A stretch of DNA of 64,000 nucleotides from Rotaria macrura (Eukaryota > Rotifera > Eurotatoria > Philodinida > Philodinidae). The translations under genes were made by a program, and so were the position numbers. The stretch spans positions 1 through 64,000 of the forward strand of contig OENT01000356.1 in the NCBI GenBank assembly GCA_900239685.1, written 5' to 3'. This document shows positions 45,101 to 56,176 of this stretch, in pieces (the first letter of the stretch is position 1; the number at the start of each line of letters is the position of its first letter). A model generated the notes under the pieces. It made no database searches. It was given only the letters and a program-made list of their open reading frames with translations, and was not told the origin of the DNA.

Positions 45101-48100
45101 ATAAAATCATTGTTTGTCATTCTAATTTATGACGTCATCGATTTCATTTTTTGTGATTTACACAATATTTTTCACAGAAACGAATACTTGAGTAATATAG
45201 ACAACTAGTATAGGAAACTGTAGTTCTCTGTCATTTCATATCCATCAATAGTTACCTCCAAAAAGAAAACTAAGCCTTCAGTACACATCGTATAGAAAAC
45301 ACAGTGAAGCAACTGCCAATACATTAGGACAAATTTTTTCATCTAAATTTTAGATCATTAAGAGACCAGAATGTCAAAAAATCCACTAAGCCATTCGGAG
45401 TATCAAAATGTATCACTACGCTACAAGAGTAAAGAGCGCTTTACAATGACTTCCGAAGTAAACTGAGAGAATAGAAGCCATTATCTTGTCATGTCCTTCA
45501 ACAGAAGCATTAATAGGGAAGTCTGTTGCTTCCACCTTAATCTCAAAGTTCCTTGATAATCACGCTTCACAATATCAATTTGATAGCGACACGAAAGCCT
45601 TAAATAGTACCGGCAATGATTCAGAGGCAGGTATGACTCATCAGAACGTTTATATTCGCTGAATCAGAAATTTTCATTATCCTGTATGTTTACTTGAGAG
45701 AACGGGCCCCAAATGGAAACATATACAATGGTATTGAACTCATAAAGTGTGTTCCATACGAAATGGTCAAATTTTGTTTTCTGTCTTTGAGGTACTTAGT
45801 AATTGTCTTAAGATGTAATTCTGAGCTTGTTGGTCAGGGAATTTATTTCTCTACAAAGTTGACAAATTTTTTTTTCAAATAAGATTTTCTTATCTATGTA
45901 AGATTTAAAAGATCAACGTCTACGAAATTATCCATCTACGCGGTGAAAGAAACGATGGAATTTATTAAATAGAGAGCCTGTTGAAAAATCAAATATTCTA
46001 CATAAAATTCTGCATCTTTTATTGGCCTTCTCAAGATTTTAGACTAAATATATTTGGGTGAACAAGTTTTGAAATGGAAAATGTGAAAACCCTTTCCTGG
46101 CAAAGTCATGTAATTATTTACTTTTAATTCGAACCGGCCTAAATGTTTCAGCTGTTCAAAATAACATCTACATCATTTTATTCAGAATTAAATTCTACTG
46201 TCAACAATGTGTATGAATCAACGTTTCACAGGACAAGCGTCTCTTTGGAAAACTTTGTTTTCTATAATGTTCACAAAATTACTATCTAGCGATAGTCCGA
46301 CGCCTTTTCCTACTACGTTTCACTATCGAGAACCTTGGACGAATCGGATCAGCATAGAACGAAAAATTCTCCATCTTTTCATGTAAAATACTTGACTTTT
46401 AACATTGCTCTATATGAGCAGAGGGCTTACATATATCGTTTAATTTTTGAAAAGAATTTCTTCGCTCAGATGAATGATTTTTAAAATCTTACAAAGATAA
46501 GAAAAAACCTTCGTTGAAAAACAAATTGGTCAATTTTCTAGAGAAATAAATTCTTTATCCAACATGCTCAAAATCAGATTCTTAAGACGATTACTAAGTG
46601 TCTCAAAGACAGAAAACAAACATTGGTCATTTTTTGTGGAACATCTGTTGTGACGAAAGTCTATCGAAAAAATATGAGTATTCTACTGAGAATCCACGAA
46701 AAAATGTGTTTCACGGTTATAGAAAAAGATTTACCAGAAATTCAATACTCTTTAATGAGTGAGCAGGTGAATATTTGTGTACTTAAAAAGTGAGTACTCT
46801 ACTAAAATCGGTCAGTGTGTCTGTCCGGCCGGCCGTCCGTTTATTCGATAACTCTTCACAATTACATTCGATTGAGTTGAAATTTTGTGCACAGAATTGT
46901 CTCATCAATATCTAGGTCAAGTTCGAAGATGAGAAGGATCCGTCGAGAAATGGCTGAGTTATCGAAAAAATTGTCAATTTTCACCAAGTAATCCCTGAGG
47001 TGGGGTACAGGGATTTTTTCAAAAAAAACATTTTTTCTCATAATTATCCACAACGTATATAAATCGACTCAGTTTTTAACGCTGATTCCCAATCTGATAT
47101 TAGTTTTGAACCAAATCGAGCTTTCTAAAAGAACATCGCCAAAAAAAGGTCTCGAAATAAACAAAAACTGCATCCAGAAACTAAATTGCCTAGATACGTC
47201 TCAGTTGACCAGTAGTGTTAGGATTTACCAAATACCTGGTTCTGTAGCTATTTAAAAGGACTATCGAAAGGTAAAAACCCGAAGTCAATAGATATTAATA
47301 TTGACCAAACCATCCATGAGGGGTAGTACAGGGATTTTTTCAAAAAAAACTTTTTTCTCATAATTATCCACAACGTATATAAATCGACTCAGTTTTTAAC
47401 GCTGATTCCCAATCTGATATTAGTTTTGAACTAAATCGCAGCTTTCTAAAAGAACATCGCCAAAAAAGGTCTCAAATGCACAAACTGCATCTAGAAACGA
47501 AATTGCCTAGATATGTCTGAGATTATCCGTAGTTTTGGAGTATCCCAAAAAGGTTTACCAAGATACTTCATCCGTGGACACATTCTAGAATGACTGATTT
47601 GTCTCATTCACTTTTTGAAGTACACATAACTCTCGGACATAAGTCCGAAGTTTTCACATTTATTTAAAATGAAATTTGAAATCTATCGCTGTAGATTGTG
47701 ATGGTATTCTTAAAATTGAGATACTGTTAAAGCCGTAAAACACAGAAAAGTAATCATTCATTTTGAAAACTCTGATTCAAAATTCATTTGTAACCCATTC
47801 TCTCAAGCAAAAATGCAGGATGCTCTAAAAATAACCTGGTTACGCCGCTATTCATAGGACGAAACAAAAATTGACCTATGGCTCAATTCAATACCGACCA
47901 GGGGAAAAGCCCTACCGAGCTACACTCTGATCTGATGATGAATTGAAATCATCCTGAATGATGTTTTTCCTTTTCTTCAATAAGTATAAATGATGATTTC
48001 TTCTAGTAATTATTCTTAACAATGATATCATCTATCATCCTGCTCGAACCAATACTTCAGTAACAACTCCGGCAAGAATAATAACAGCGAATGGTCTACC

Positions 48101-51100
48101 TCAACATCATATTGCATATATGCTTGCTGACATAGTCGAGGTAGATATGTGTTTTCGATTTTATCTGAACATAATTATTCATGTTTTTATTTTAGCATGA
48201 TGAAAAAAAATTAGTTTATTATGAATTTACACTTAGTAATCTTGATGATACATCATTCATTCCAATCAGTCTTGCCTATTCAGAAGATACCGATGATCTT
48301 GTCGCTCAAAATTATACGATTAAAACATGGTTAGAACGTTTTCGTTTTGATCATGAACATTTGTACAAATCATCATTACCATCGTTGTCGAAAAGTTACA
48401 GTTTTCCTCATCCGCTTGTTTTACTTGTCGATGATCATCGTGAAACTGCATTAAACAATACATGTCTTCAATTCTTCAATAATGAATCATTTAAAGAAGT
48501 GTGTTTCGAATGAGAAAAAGAAAACAAAGGATTTTAATATTAGAAAGAAAATTGAATGTTCCTTTTTTTTGTTTTTAAATATTTAGTATATAATGCGAAC
48601 TTATTTACTTGTTTCATCAAAAATCGAATATCCTGTACGGCAAGAACCTTCGAATCGTATTGTTCTCTATGTTAGTTCATCATTAATTGTATTCGATTTT
48701 CGTACACTTGTCAATAAATACGTATCAAATGAACTTCGTCAATTAGCCCTATGGTCAAGTTTGTTATTACTATACACTCAAACATGGCGTGAAGTTCGAC
48801 AAAACTGGTCATTAATATGTGAAATATTTCTTAATTGGGGAACGAATTTCGTTTCATTAAAATCTTATGAAGAATTATGTACAAAAGTAGCTAAGATTGA
48901 AAATGATCCTGATATTACACATCTCATGGATCTTATGTATAATAGTACAAATGGAATCAATGATATTGAACAACAACAACAAGACGATAATGATAATGAT
49001 AATGATGATAGCGCAAATGGCGATATTGTTGATCTTTCAGATTTTCAAAATGATCATTTCTATACGAAAAATGTATGTTTATAATTTAGATTATTAAGTA
49101 AGTGTTGTGCACGGATGATGCCAATAGCTGACGTCACATTTCGTTGCCTTCTATTGTGCAATACAATGAATGTAGCGACAAGTATTAATATCACCGATGC
49201 ACAACAGAACTTGATAATATAAATATTACTGGATAGAGAAAATCTTCCTCTTTAAATTCTGATAGATAGAACGAAATATGTTATGTTCGAAGATGAATTT
49301 TTACGAGAAATAAACTTTTAGGAAGAAACGAATATTATTAAATAGTTAAAAACATAAGTGAAGAAATTCTCTTCAGGATATTAACTTTTCAATTGCGACA
49401 AGTCTGTTCGTGATAAGTTGATAGACAAGTTTCTATGTAAATCCAATGCCATATGCTTTCGATAATTGAAGAACAAAGATGTTCATAAAACGATTTGACA
49501 TTCCAAAAGAATTTTTCATTATTTCAATCATCTGCATTGCAAGTGAATCAACATGCGTTTTTTAAAATTTATGTCTAGTCATCAGAGAAACCGTCATTGT
49601 CTGCATCACCCATCCCCGCTTTTTCTTCTGACCACTACGAATGCTTACAGAAAAATTTTCCCCAAGTTCAACTTTCCATAGGCCTGCATCATGATTCCGA
49701 TGAACCTTTAGTAGGAACTTCATAAACGAAAACACACGATTTTTCTTTAAGGGAATATTGTCAAATATCAATAGTAAAAAGTTCAGTTCGATTGAGCAAA
49801 GCTAGATGACGACCGTCAAGAATCACGGTGGTACGCTTTGTGGGAAAAATTAATTTTGAGAAAAACAAAACGCACGTTGAGACAAAATAATTGTTCATAT
49901 TTAGTCAGCTTTAAAGTAAATCGTACAAGTCAAAAGTTATCAGAATTTTGTGCTCTGAATATATATGAACTTAGAAAGTATTCGTCCGAGAGTAGTAAGA
50001 CAATCTGTGAAAGGCTCGAAACATTTTCTACATATTTTTGTATTTTCACTATTGTGATTCAAAATTAAATAATCGAATTTTCATTAGTAATTATATAATC
50101 TTATAGAGCAGAAGCTACCCTATAAAATGTGCTACTTGAAATTCTTTTTGTCTTTCGTAAGGTTCCTCAATGCTCGATATTTTTAAGTTCTCATTTTTTC
50201 AAAAAACTCGCCTAGTTGACTAAAAAAAATGCTTTACGTAGAAAACAGCTCTTGAAAAAAAAACATCTATTGTTTCACGTACTTAAAAGAATATCATATT
50301 TCATAGAAAAGTATTGTTTCTAAAAAACGATCGGCTACCAAAAATTTATCAGGTCTTTTCAAAATCTGCTTCCTTACTCTAGAACAAAACCGAACACAAA
50401 ACGTTTTAGCGCACGTATTAAATAAATGTGAAAACTTCGGACTTATGTCCGAGAGTTATGTGTACTTCAAAAAGTGAACGACACAAATCAGTCATTCTAG
50501 AATGTGTGCACGGATGAAGTATCTTGGTAAACCTTTTTGGGAAACTCCAAAACTACTGATCATCTCAGACATATCTAGGCAGTTTTGTTTCGGGGTGCAA
50601 TTTTTGTGCATTTGAGACCTTTTTGCAGCCAATGTTTTGTTAGAAAACTGCGATTTAGTTCAAAACTAATATCAGATTCGGAATCAGCGTTAAAAACTGA
50701 GTCACTTTACATAAGTTGTGGATAATTCTGAGAAAAACGTTTTTTTGAAAAAATCCCTGTACCCCATCTCAGGGATTGCTTGGTGAAAAATGACAATTTT
50801 TTCAATAACTCAACTATTTCTCGACGGATCCTTCTCATCTTAGAACTTGACCTAGATATTGATGAGACAATTCTGTGCACAAAATTTCAACTCAATCGAA
50901 TGTAATTGTGAAGAGTTATCGAATAAACGGACGGCCGGCCGGACGGACACTCTGACCGATTTTAGTAGTGTACTCATTTTTTGAGTACACAAAAAGCACA
51001 AAATTCTAGTCTTTACCTCTAGCATTTGGCTCGTCAAAAACATTTTCAAAATGGACCAAAATTGAACACATATTTAATCGCAAGATTTTCGATTCACCTG

Positions 51101-51696
51101 TTATTTTTGAGTAGATATATAAAAAGATCGAATTTTTGAAAATCTTTTGCTCGAAAGTAGTGACGCACGCTTACTCGAATAGAGTTGCAAAGGATGCTTA
51201 GAAAATTTTCTTTCTACTTCGAGTTTATTCTTATCTATGAAACAAATTTGTATATTATTTTTCTGTCTTTCCACAGATGATCACCAACGAAGCCAACCGA
51301 TATATATCACCGTATGAAAATGATCTACGACGAATATTCAATGAAAAAAATAAATCTAAAACAGCATTAATATCATCATGGGATACATTATCAATATCCG
51401 ATCGTATTATATTAAGAAAAATCAAAGGTAATTGGAAATGGCTTCATTTATTACTTAAAACTTATATACCATCCATCCCATTATGGTCAAATTTAATACA
51501 TTCCATATCAAATAATATAAAACATGTTCGTCTTAATAAACGTATGTCAAGATTAATGATTAGTAAAGATAAAAGAATAAATCAAATAAAACGTATTCAA
51601 TTAGCTGAACGTGTTCATCGAAAAACTGATCTTGTTATAAGCAGTTTAGCCAAAGATTTACATTCGCAAGTAGCGAATGCTGATTCAAAACAATGA
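39198..51696 (+). CDS. Cys-cluster protein of unknown function, possibly transposase-derived
   Basis: Six exons: 39198-39330, 40676-41647, 48007-48140, 48196-48498, 48587-49072, 51277-51696. Frames close exactly, giving 815 residues. Exon 1 is acidic then Ser/Thr-rich. Exon 2 has a Cys cluster (Cys134, Cys137, Cys161, Cys166, Cys170; HCGVC and YFYCQGRDCPFNC) reminiscent of FLYWCH/WRKY-type zinc folds, basic KR patches, and Thr and Asn runs. Exons 3-5 contain hydrophobic-strand/Asp motifs (LVYYEFTLSNLDD, PLVLLVDDHRE) that loosely resemble a decayed MULE-type DDE transposase core. No full catalytic triad is assigned. The C-terminal exon is very basic with KRINQIKRIQLAERVHRK. I do not recognise the family. 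Domestication is a hypothesis. Long introns (1.3, 6.4 and 2.2 kb) carry repeats. The start follows a TTTTAG acceptor. Confidence 0.65.
39331..40675. other. Intron 1 of the 815-residue gene
   Basis: 1345 bp from GTGAGT to a TTGTCAAG acceptor. AT-rich. The frame at 39778-39981 shows no domain. No repeats were recognised. Confidence 0.5.
44045..44156. mobile_element. MITE R3, copy 1
   Basis: 112 bp bounded by inverted ends GTTCTATTGTGCATCGATGA and TCATCCGTGCACAACAAAAC. The core matches 49102-49210 in the opposite orientation, while the right-hand flank (to about 44200, containing GAGGAAATCTTCCTC) matches in the same orientation. Confidence 0.6.
45749..46655. mobile_element. Long-TIR element R5, copy 2
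   Basis: About 0.9 kb with inverted ends of about 115 bp: left GTGTTCCATACGAAATGG then TTTGTTTTCTGTCTTTGAGG, and the reverse complement of the right end reads GATGTTCCACAAAAAATGAC followed by the same TTTGTTTTCTGTCTTTGAG. The arms continue through AATTTATTTCTCTA-AAA-TTGAC. The interior resembles copy 1 at 13115-13770. No protein is encoded; the frame at 45694-45882 crosses the left end. Confidence 0.7.
46777..47666 (+). repeat. Interspersed repeat R1, copy C, with internal duplication
   Basis: Same orientation as copy A. It starts GTGTACTTAAAAAGTGAGTA and ends with the TCGGAC-ATAA-GTCCGA hairpin and TTTTCACATTTATTT. It is longer than the others because a segment of about 230 bp (46985-47216) is repeated at 47305-47536, including the ATTATCCACAACGTATATAA word twice. 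Confidence 0.8.
49102..49210. mobile_element. MITE R3, copy 2
   Basis: 109 bp, GTGTTGTGCACGGATGA... to ...TCACCGATGCACAACAGAAC. The core is inverted relative to copy 1. It lies in the 2.2-kb intron 49073-51276; between it and R1 copy D I see only AT-rich sequence. Confidence 0.6.
50420..50990 (-). repeat. Interspersed repeat R1, copy D
   Basis: Inverted relative to copy C. It starts AAATAAATGTGAAAACTTCG with the TCGGAC hairpin and ends in a perfect terminal hairpin, GTGTACTCA and TGAGTACAC separated by a short T-run. The GGACGGCCGGCCGG region is retained. With copy C it brackets exons 3-5 of the 815-residue gene. Confidence 0.8.
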
Positions 51697-52339
51697 AAAT
51701 AGAAAAAAGAAACAGTTGATTGTCATTTCTCTCTGTCTTTTGTTTGTTTGTATATTGTTTTTATTTTCAGTTAAAATGATTCTATCTGTATTTATATATA
51801 GAAATATATATATATAAATTGGGTTGTTTTTCTAGTGATAACTCATGTTTATAAAATTAGACAACAACCTTTCTTCTTCTTTCGATCATATACTCGACAT
51901 CATACTAATAGTCCTAACATAAATAGATCCCGGAATACTTGTTTCAATACACTAACACAACGTTTTTCATTTTCGTTATGTTTGAACATCATCGTTTTCC
52001 GATGATACACCATCAATTTATGCGTTATTAATGATCACTGCAAGTCATTAGTTTTTATTCATGTTTATCATTACACTTCTTTTACTTATTATCATACTAT
52101 ATGTAATAAGTAAGCCCGAAACGCTGTATCCTTTGATATTAAATGTAGTTCAAGGTGTATTAAACCTCCTTCCCGCGCACAATAGAAGCACCCTTTGGGA
52201 AGAATCGATATGAAAAATATATTAGAATGCTCCCCAATTTTATGAAATTTTTCGGAAAACTTTATTGGTATGTTATTCGTAAAACGGTCAGACTTCAGAA
52301 TGTTAAGATAAGAATTTTTGTTTGATTTTCTTATATTCC

Positions 52340-52790
52340 GACGTAAAAATTTTGAAATCTTCTACAAAGTTGCTTCAAAAATCCCTGAAATTCGGTAAAA
52401 GAACAAGATCATTGTTTTGTCAACGATATTTTTCAAATAGATTTACATATTCTCAACCAGCGTCAAAGTCTCTCTCTAGTGATATATATAATTCGACGTA
52501 ATTAGACAAAAAAACATTTTTGATCGTCCTGGTTTCCACGGAGACCAATGGGGGGGGGGGGGAAACAGCTGATTTCTGTTTCTCGTTGACCTAGGCGCTA
52601 TGAGGCAGGTGAAAAACAAGCTGCTTTTCGACAAAATAAATTACATCAGTCTACTCAGAATTTTACATTGATTGAGAATATGTAAATCTGTTTGAAAAAT
52701 ATCGTAGACAAAAATTGGGTTTATCACCATTTGCTTTTTTTTTTCGTATCTAAAAATATTGAAAAAATTCAGGACCTTATTAAAGCCTTC
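52340..52790. repeat. Inverted repeat around a poly-G run
   Basis: 52420-52465 (GATATTTTTCAAATAGATTT, ACATATTCTCAACCA) is inverted at 52665-52712, with weaker similarity extending outward to about 52340 and 52790. The centre has a 12-13 base G-run at about 52552. Confidence 0.6.
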
Positions 52791-52884
52791 TCGAAGATTT
52801 TTGGATGGTGGAAAGTTTAGAAGCCGCCGGGACTTCTATTGATGGAAAGGGCTAGTCAAATGGCACTTTAGAATTTTTTTTTCT

Positions 52885-53430
52885 TTGACCTACGACTTTT
52901 CCATAGAATACAATAAGGTGAGATTTTCAATTTTGATAAATATTGTCTCTACCCAAATGGGATAATCAGATTTCGCTGAATTTAATATATTTTAAAGAGG
53001 AAACGCTTTTACGAACATTGACAAGAGTCATTTTAAGAAATATTGAACTTCGATTTTGACCAGAGAGATCGTTAGTAATGCCCAAGGACTAAACTCTTGG
53101 TACTAAAAATTATAGTAGACCTACCACTCAGCGGTATGCATACCCAGAACAAAATTTAGCTTAAGTAGAAAAGGTGTTTTTGAAATACAAGATCTTCAAT
53201 ATTTTCACTTTTTCCAAGAATAGTCCTTGAAAAACGCCACCGAAAAACAACGATTCAAGATTTTCGGAAATAGTTTTTGTCAATATGTGTGAAAGCGTTT
53301 ACTCTATAAAATATAATGAATTTAGCAAAGTCTGATTATCTCATTTGGGTACGGACAACTTTTATTAAAATTGAAAATCTCATCTTATTGTATTTCCTTG
53401 AAAGATCATAGCTCAAAGAGGTATCATACG
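52885..53430. repeat. Inverted repeat with ~190-bp arms
   Basis: Arms about 52885-53080 and 53235-53430 share complementary AATACAATAAGGTGAGATTT, CAAATGGGATAATCAGA and TTAATATATTTTAAAGAGGA words with a ~150-bp spacer. It sits beside the repeat at 52340-52790; together they resemble the nested palindromes in HECTD1 intron 14. Confidence 0.65.
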
Positions 53431-54289
53431 ATAGTTTTGTCATGAAAAAAAAAACATTCTAACGTTCTCTTTAGTATCAGGTGAAAAATGAGTTCGATTC
53501 ATTGAATCGATATTGAGTTATTGGTTATAAAAAAATGATTGAATTCGCTTTTTTTCTACTCTAATTAGTTTTTCTTCTATTAAAAATGAGCAACCAGCAT
53601 GATCATGTCACTCCCCATCGTATGAAAAATGTTTGGAATGATACTCAATAAGCATTGAATCATATCGTACAGTTTTTCAAGTCAAACTGTATGCAAAGCA
53701 CAAATCTTTCAAACATTTTCAATACGATTGGGCATAACACACCCACCATGCATTTTATTTATTTTCATAAACGAAAATTTAATCATCTTTTGTCTAGTAG
53801 AATCTTTCACGAAGTATCTTTTGGAGAAGAATTCAATTGTTTATAATTTACTTAATTCGATTCACATACACATTGCAAAATTATTCACACCGTGTATTTA
53901 AAAAAAAAGCCATCATTTCTCTAATACCCTTTAAGCTGCATTTAGTATTGAAGATAAATAAAAATATAACGCGTTTCAGGCTTAGTTCGTATTTATAGTA
54001 TGTTAATAAGTAAAGGAAGTATTGAAATAAAAACAAAAAAGATTGCAATAGAAGAAATTCAAATGACGTCCATAGTATTTTCAAACGGTCATTACATGAC
54101 TGTCATATAATATGCTACAAATTTTCATACGAGATAAAATATCAATCTCAACAAACATTTATACATTACGAAAATGAAAATTTCTCGTTACGACTATTAT
54201 ACACTATGATGATGCACCGGTGAAGGTTCACTTTATAATTATGTTAACGTACATTTTTCAATCATTATCATTGTGATCAGTGAAATTAG

Positions 54290-54610
54290 GTAGAAACAGC
54301 TGTTAGTGCAATTTCGGTGAGATTAAAAATGTGAAACACGTTGTAACTGCTGTTGGTAATTATTTGAAAGCTGTTTCCTTTGATTTATCTTACGAAACAA
54401 TAGCTCACGAGCATTGATCGATTTCTCTAGAAATACAATAAAGAAGAGAATCATCTATCATAATAATATTTCATTGACATACAGTTTTTTTGATCGCATT
54501 TCAATAACGTTTATGACCCGTCTAGAAATTGTCTGAATGAAAGATGGGAATTTTCTACTTTTATCTACTTCAACACTCCTTGTAGGTCGTGTTTAACAAA
54601 CATGGACGAG
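54290..54610. repeat. Repeat R2, copy 3
   Basis: It begins CAGCTGTTAGTGCAATTTC and includes GATTTATCTTACGAAACAA and AATAATATTTCATTGACATA, ending with TTCAACACTCCTTGTAGGTC. It is collinear with the copies at 28625 and the split copy in HECTD1 intron 14. Confidence 0.55.
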
Positions 54611-55562
54611 TGTCACATTATATACACACCCATGACATTGATAATGGTGGGAGGAGTTCATGTCGAGACTAATTTAATCGTTATTCAAACAATGAAAAAC
54701 ATGAATCGGTGTCTATGAATTAATAGTAATTGTTGAGTCGAGAAGCATTTAGTAACGCAATATTAGATGTATGTATCTATGTTTTTTTGAAATATTAAAA
54801 TTTTTTCTAAGACTATGAGTATCTTACGAATTTTTTTCACCATAAACATCAAATACATACAGAGATGTTCAATGGTACTCATTCTTGTCATTGTGTAGAT
54901 TTTAGAATTATTATTACATTCGCAATAGTTTTCATGATGAAGAAAATCATTTTCGATTTCAACATGTAATCGGTAATCTTTCTGAAATGACGCTATATGA
55001 CGCAAAGGGAAAAATGTTTTTTTCTTTATCATTGATATTATCAAAATCTTGCAAATAATGATGAAACTCGTTTATAAATAAGATTTCAATTCAACGTCGT
55101 TTGATACATTTTCTACTAGGTAGAAAATTAGTAATAGACGCTTCACTAACCAACAATTCTTGCCGAATAAATCTTTAATAAATCATTTATATACGTCATT
55201 AAATGCAACGTACTACATACGTGTAATGATTCGTCCTTGTAAAACAAACTTTGACCCTATAGATCAATGTACCTGTCATCACTATTGTATATCTAAATAT
55301 GAATAGTTCATCAATGGTAGGAAAATTCTTTTGATAAATCATGGAATTCAAAATGACATTGTGTAGTTTTCTTGATCATTTAAAATCTATTATAATTATA
55401 TAACATAAAAATGTAGATTGAAAAAAAAGGAGAGAGAAGCAAATATTTAGATCTAGCAGTCGTTATTTTTCATTGATCCATATTGAAAGAAAAACTTTTA
55501 TATACTACGAATTAGTACAAATAGCTAATGTTGTCTGTGTTTGTTTTTCTTAAAGAATCTAA

Positions 55563-56176
55563 TCATTTCTTTTCTCGTGTTGATACAGGAGCATATTTTG
55601 ATTTAATATATCGCATTAAAGTAAATGTAGCCAGTATAGCAACAAGTGTAAATATTAATTCAATAATCAATTTAGTTATATCTTCGTTCAATGCATAAAT
55701 ATTCATATTGTTCTCATTATCGTTTGGTATTGCTGTTTTAGTGATACTAACGGTGTCATCCGTGATACTTGAAATCTCTGGCATAGGCGTTGTCAATAAA
55801 CTACGATTTGGTGCTGTTTTCACAATACGTATTATGCCAAAGACCAATGTTAAAATAAATACAAAAATAAGTACAACACCCGAGATCATTAATATAATAG
55901 CATTATCAAACCTAAACAGAACATGCTTTTAATATGAACAAGTTATAAATAGTTATTATGTCCGTACCATGTTGCATAAGTTGCTAAAAATATTGAAAGA
56001 AGGACGAGCCCCCCAATAGCAATCATTGCAATGGCATATGGATTTGTTGGTCGTTGAACGGTTTCAAAAATCCCATGAATCACATAACGAAATAATATAC
56101 TTGATAAAAGGAATCCATAGAAAACGGTTAATAAAATTCGAATTCCTTTGATTTGTTTCTTTTTATCCAGAGCCAT
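55563..56176 (-). CDS. Four-pass transmembrane protein, unknown
   Basis: Two exons, 56176-55968 and 55911-55563, joined across a 56-bp intron (GTACGG...TGTTTAG), giving 185 residues. After a short basic N-terminus (DKKKQIKG), hydrophobic segments lie at about residues 11-33, 47-69, 73-97 and 150-172. A polar Thr/Ser/Asn-rich loop sits between the third and fourth, and the tail is charged (KSKYAPVSTREKK). I do not recognise a family; the size and layout are tetraspan-like, but there is no CCG or claudin motif. The start is preceded by TTTCAG, only 7 bases upstream, so the transcript probably gains a leader by splicing (5'UTR intron or spliced leader). A minus-strand GTAAGT at 57571 could be a 5'UTR donor, but this is untested. 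Confidence 0.75.

Larger units (their letters stand above)
41648..48006. other. Intron 2 of the 815-residue gene, 6.4 kb
   Basis: From 41648 to about 44040 I see only AT-rich sequence with no gene. It then contains MITE R3 (44045-44156), R5 copy 2 (45749-46655) and R1 copy C (46777-47666). Because the gene frame closes across it, I treat it as an intron, the longest in the window. Confidence 0.6.
51697..55562. other. Convergent intergenic region with palindromes
   Basis: It lies between the 3' ends of the 815-residue gene (plus strand) and the membrane-protein gene (minus strand). It contains two adjacent long inverted repeats (52340-53430) and an R2 copy (54290-54610). Short open frames (53655-53846, 53881-54084, 54763-55044) show no domain. 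Confidence 0.6.

Noticed and set aside
50420..50990. R1 as a Helitron
   Set aside because: It has an end hairpin but no TC start, no CTRR end and inverted termini, which Helitrons lack.
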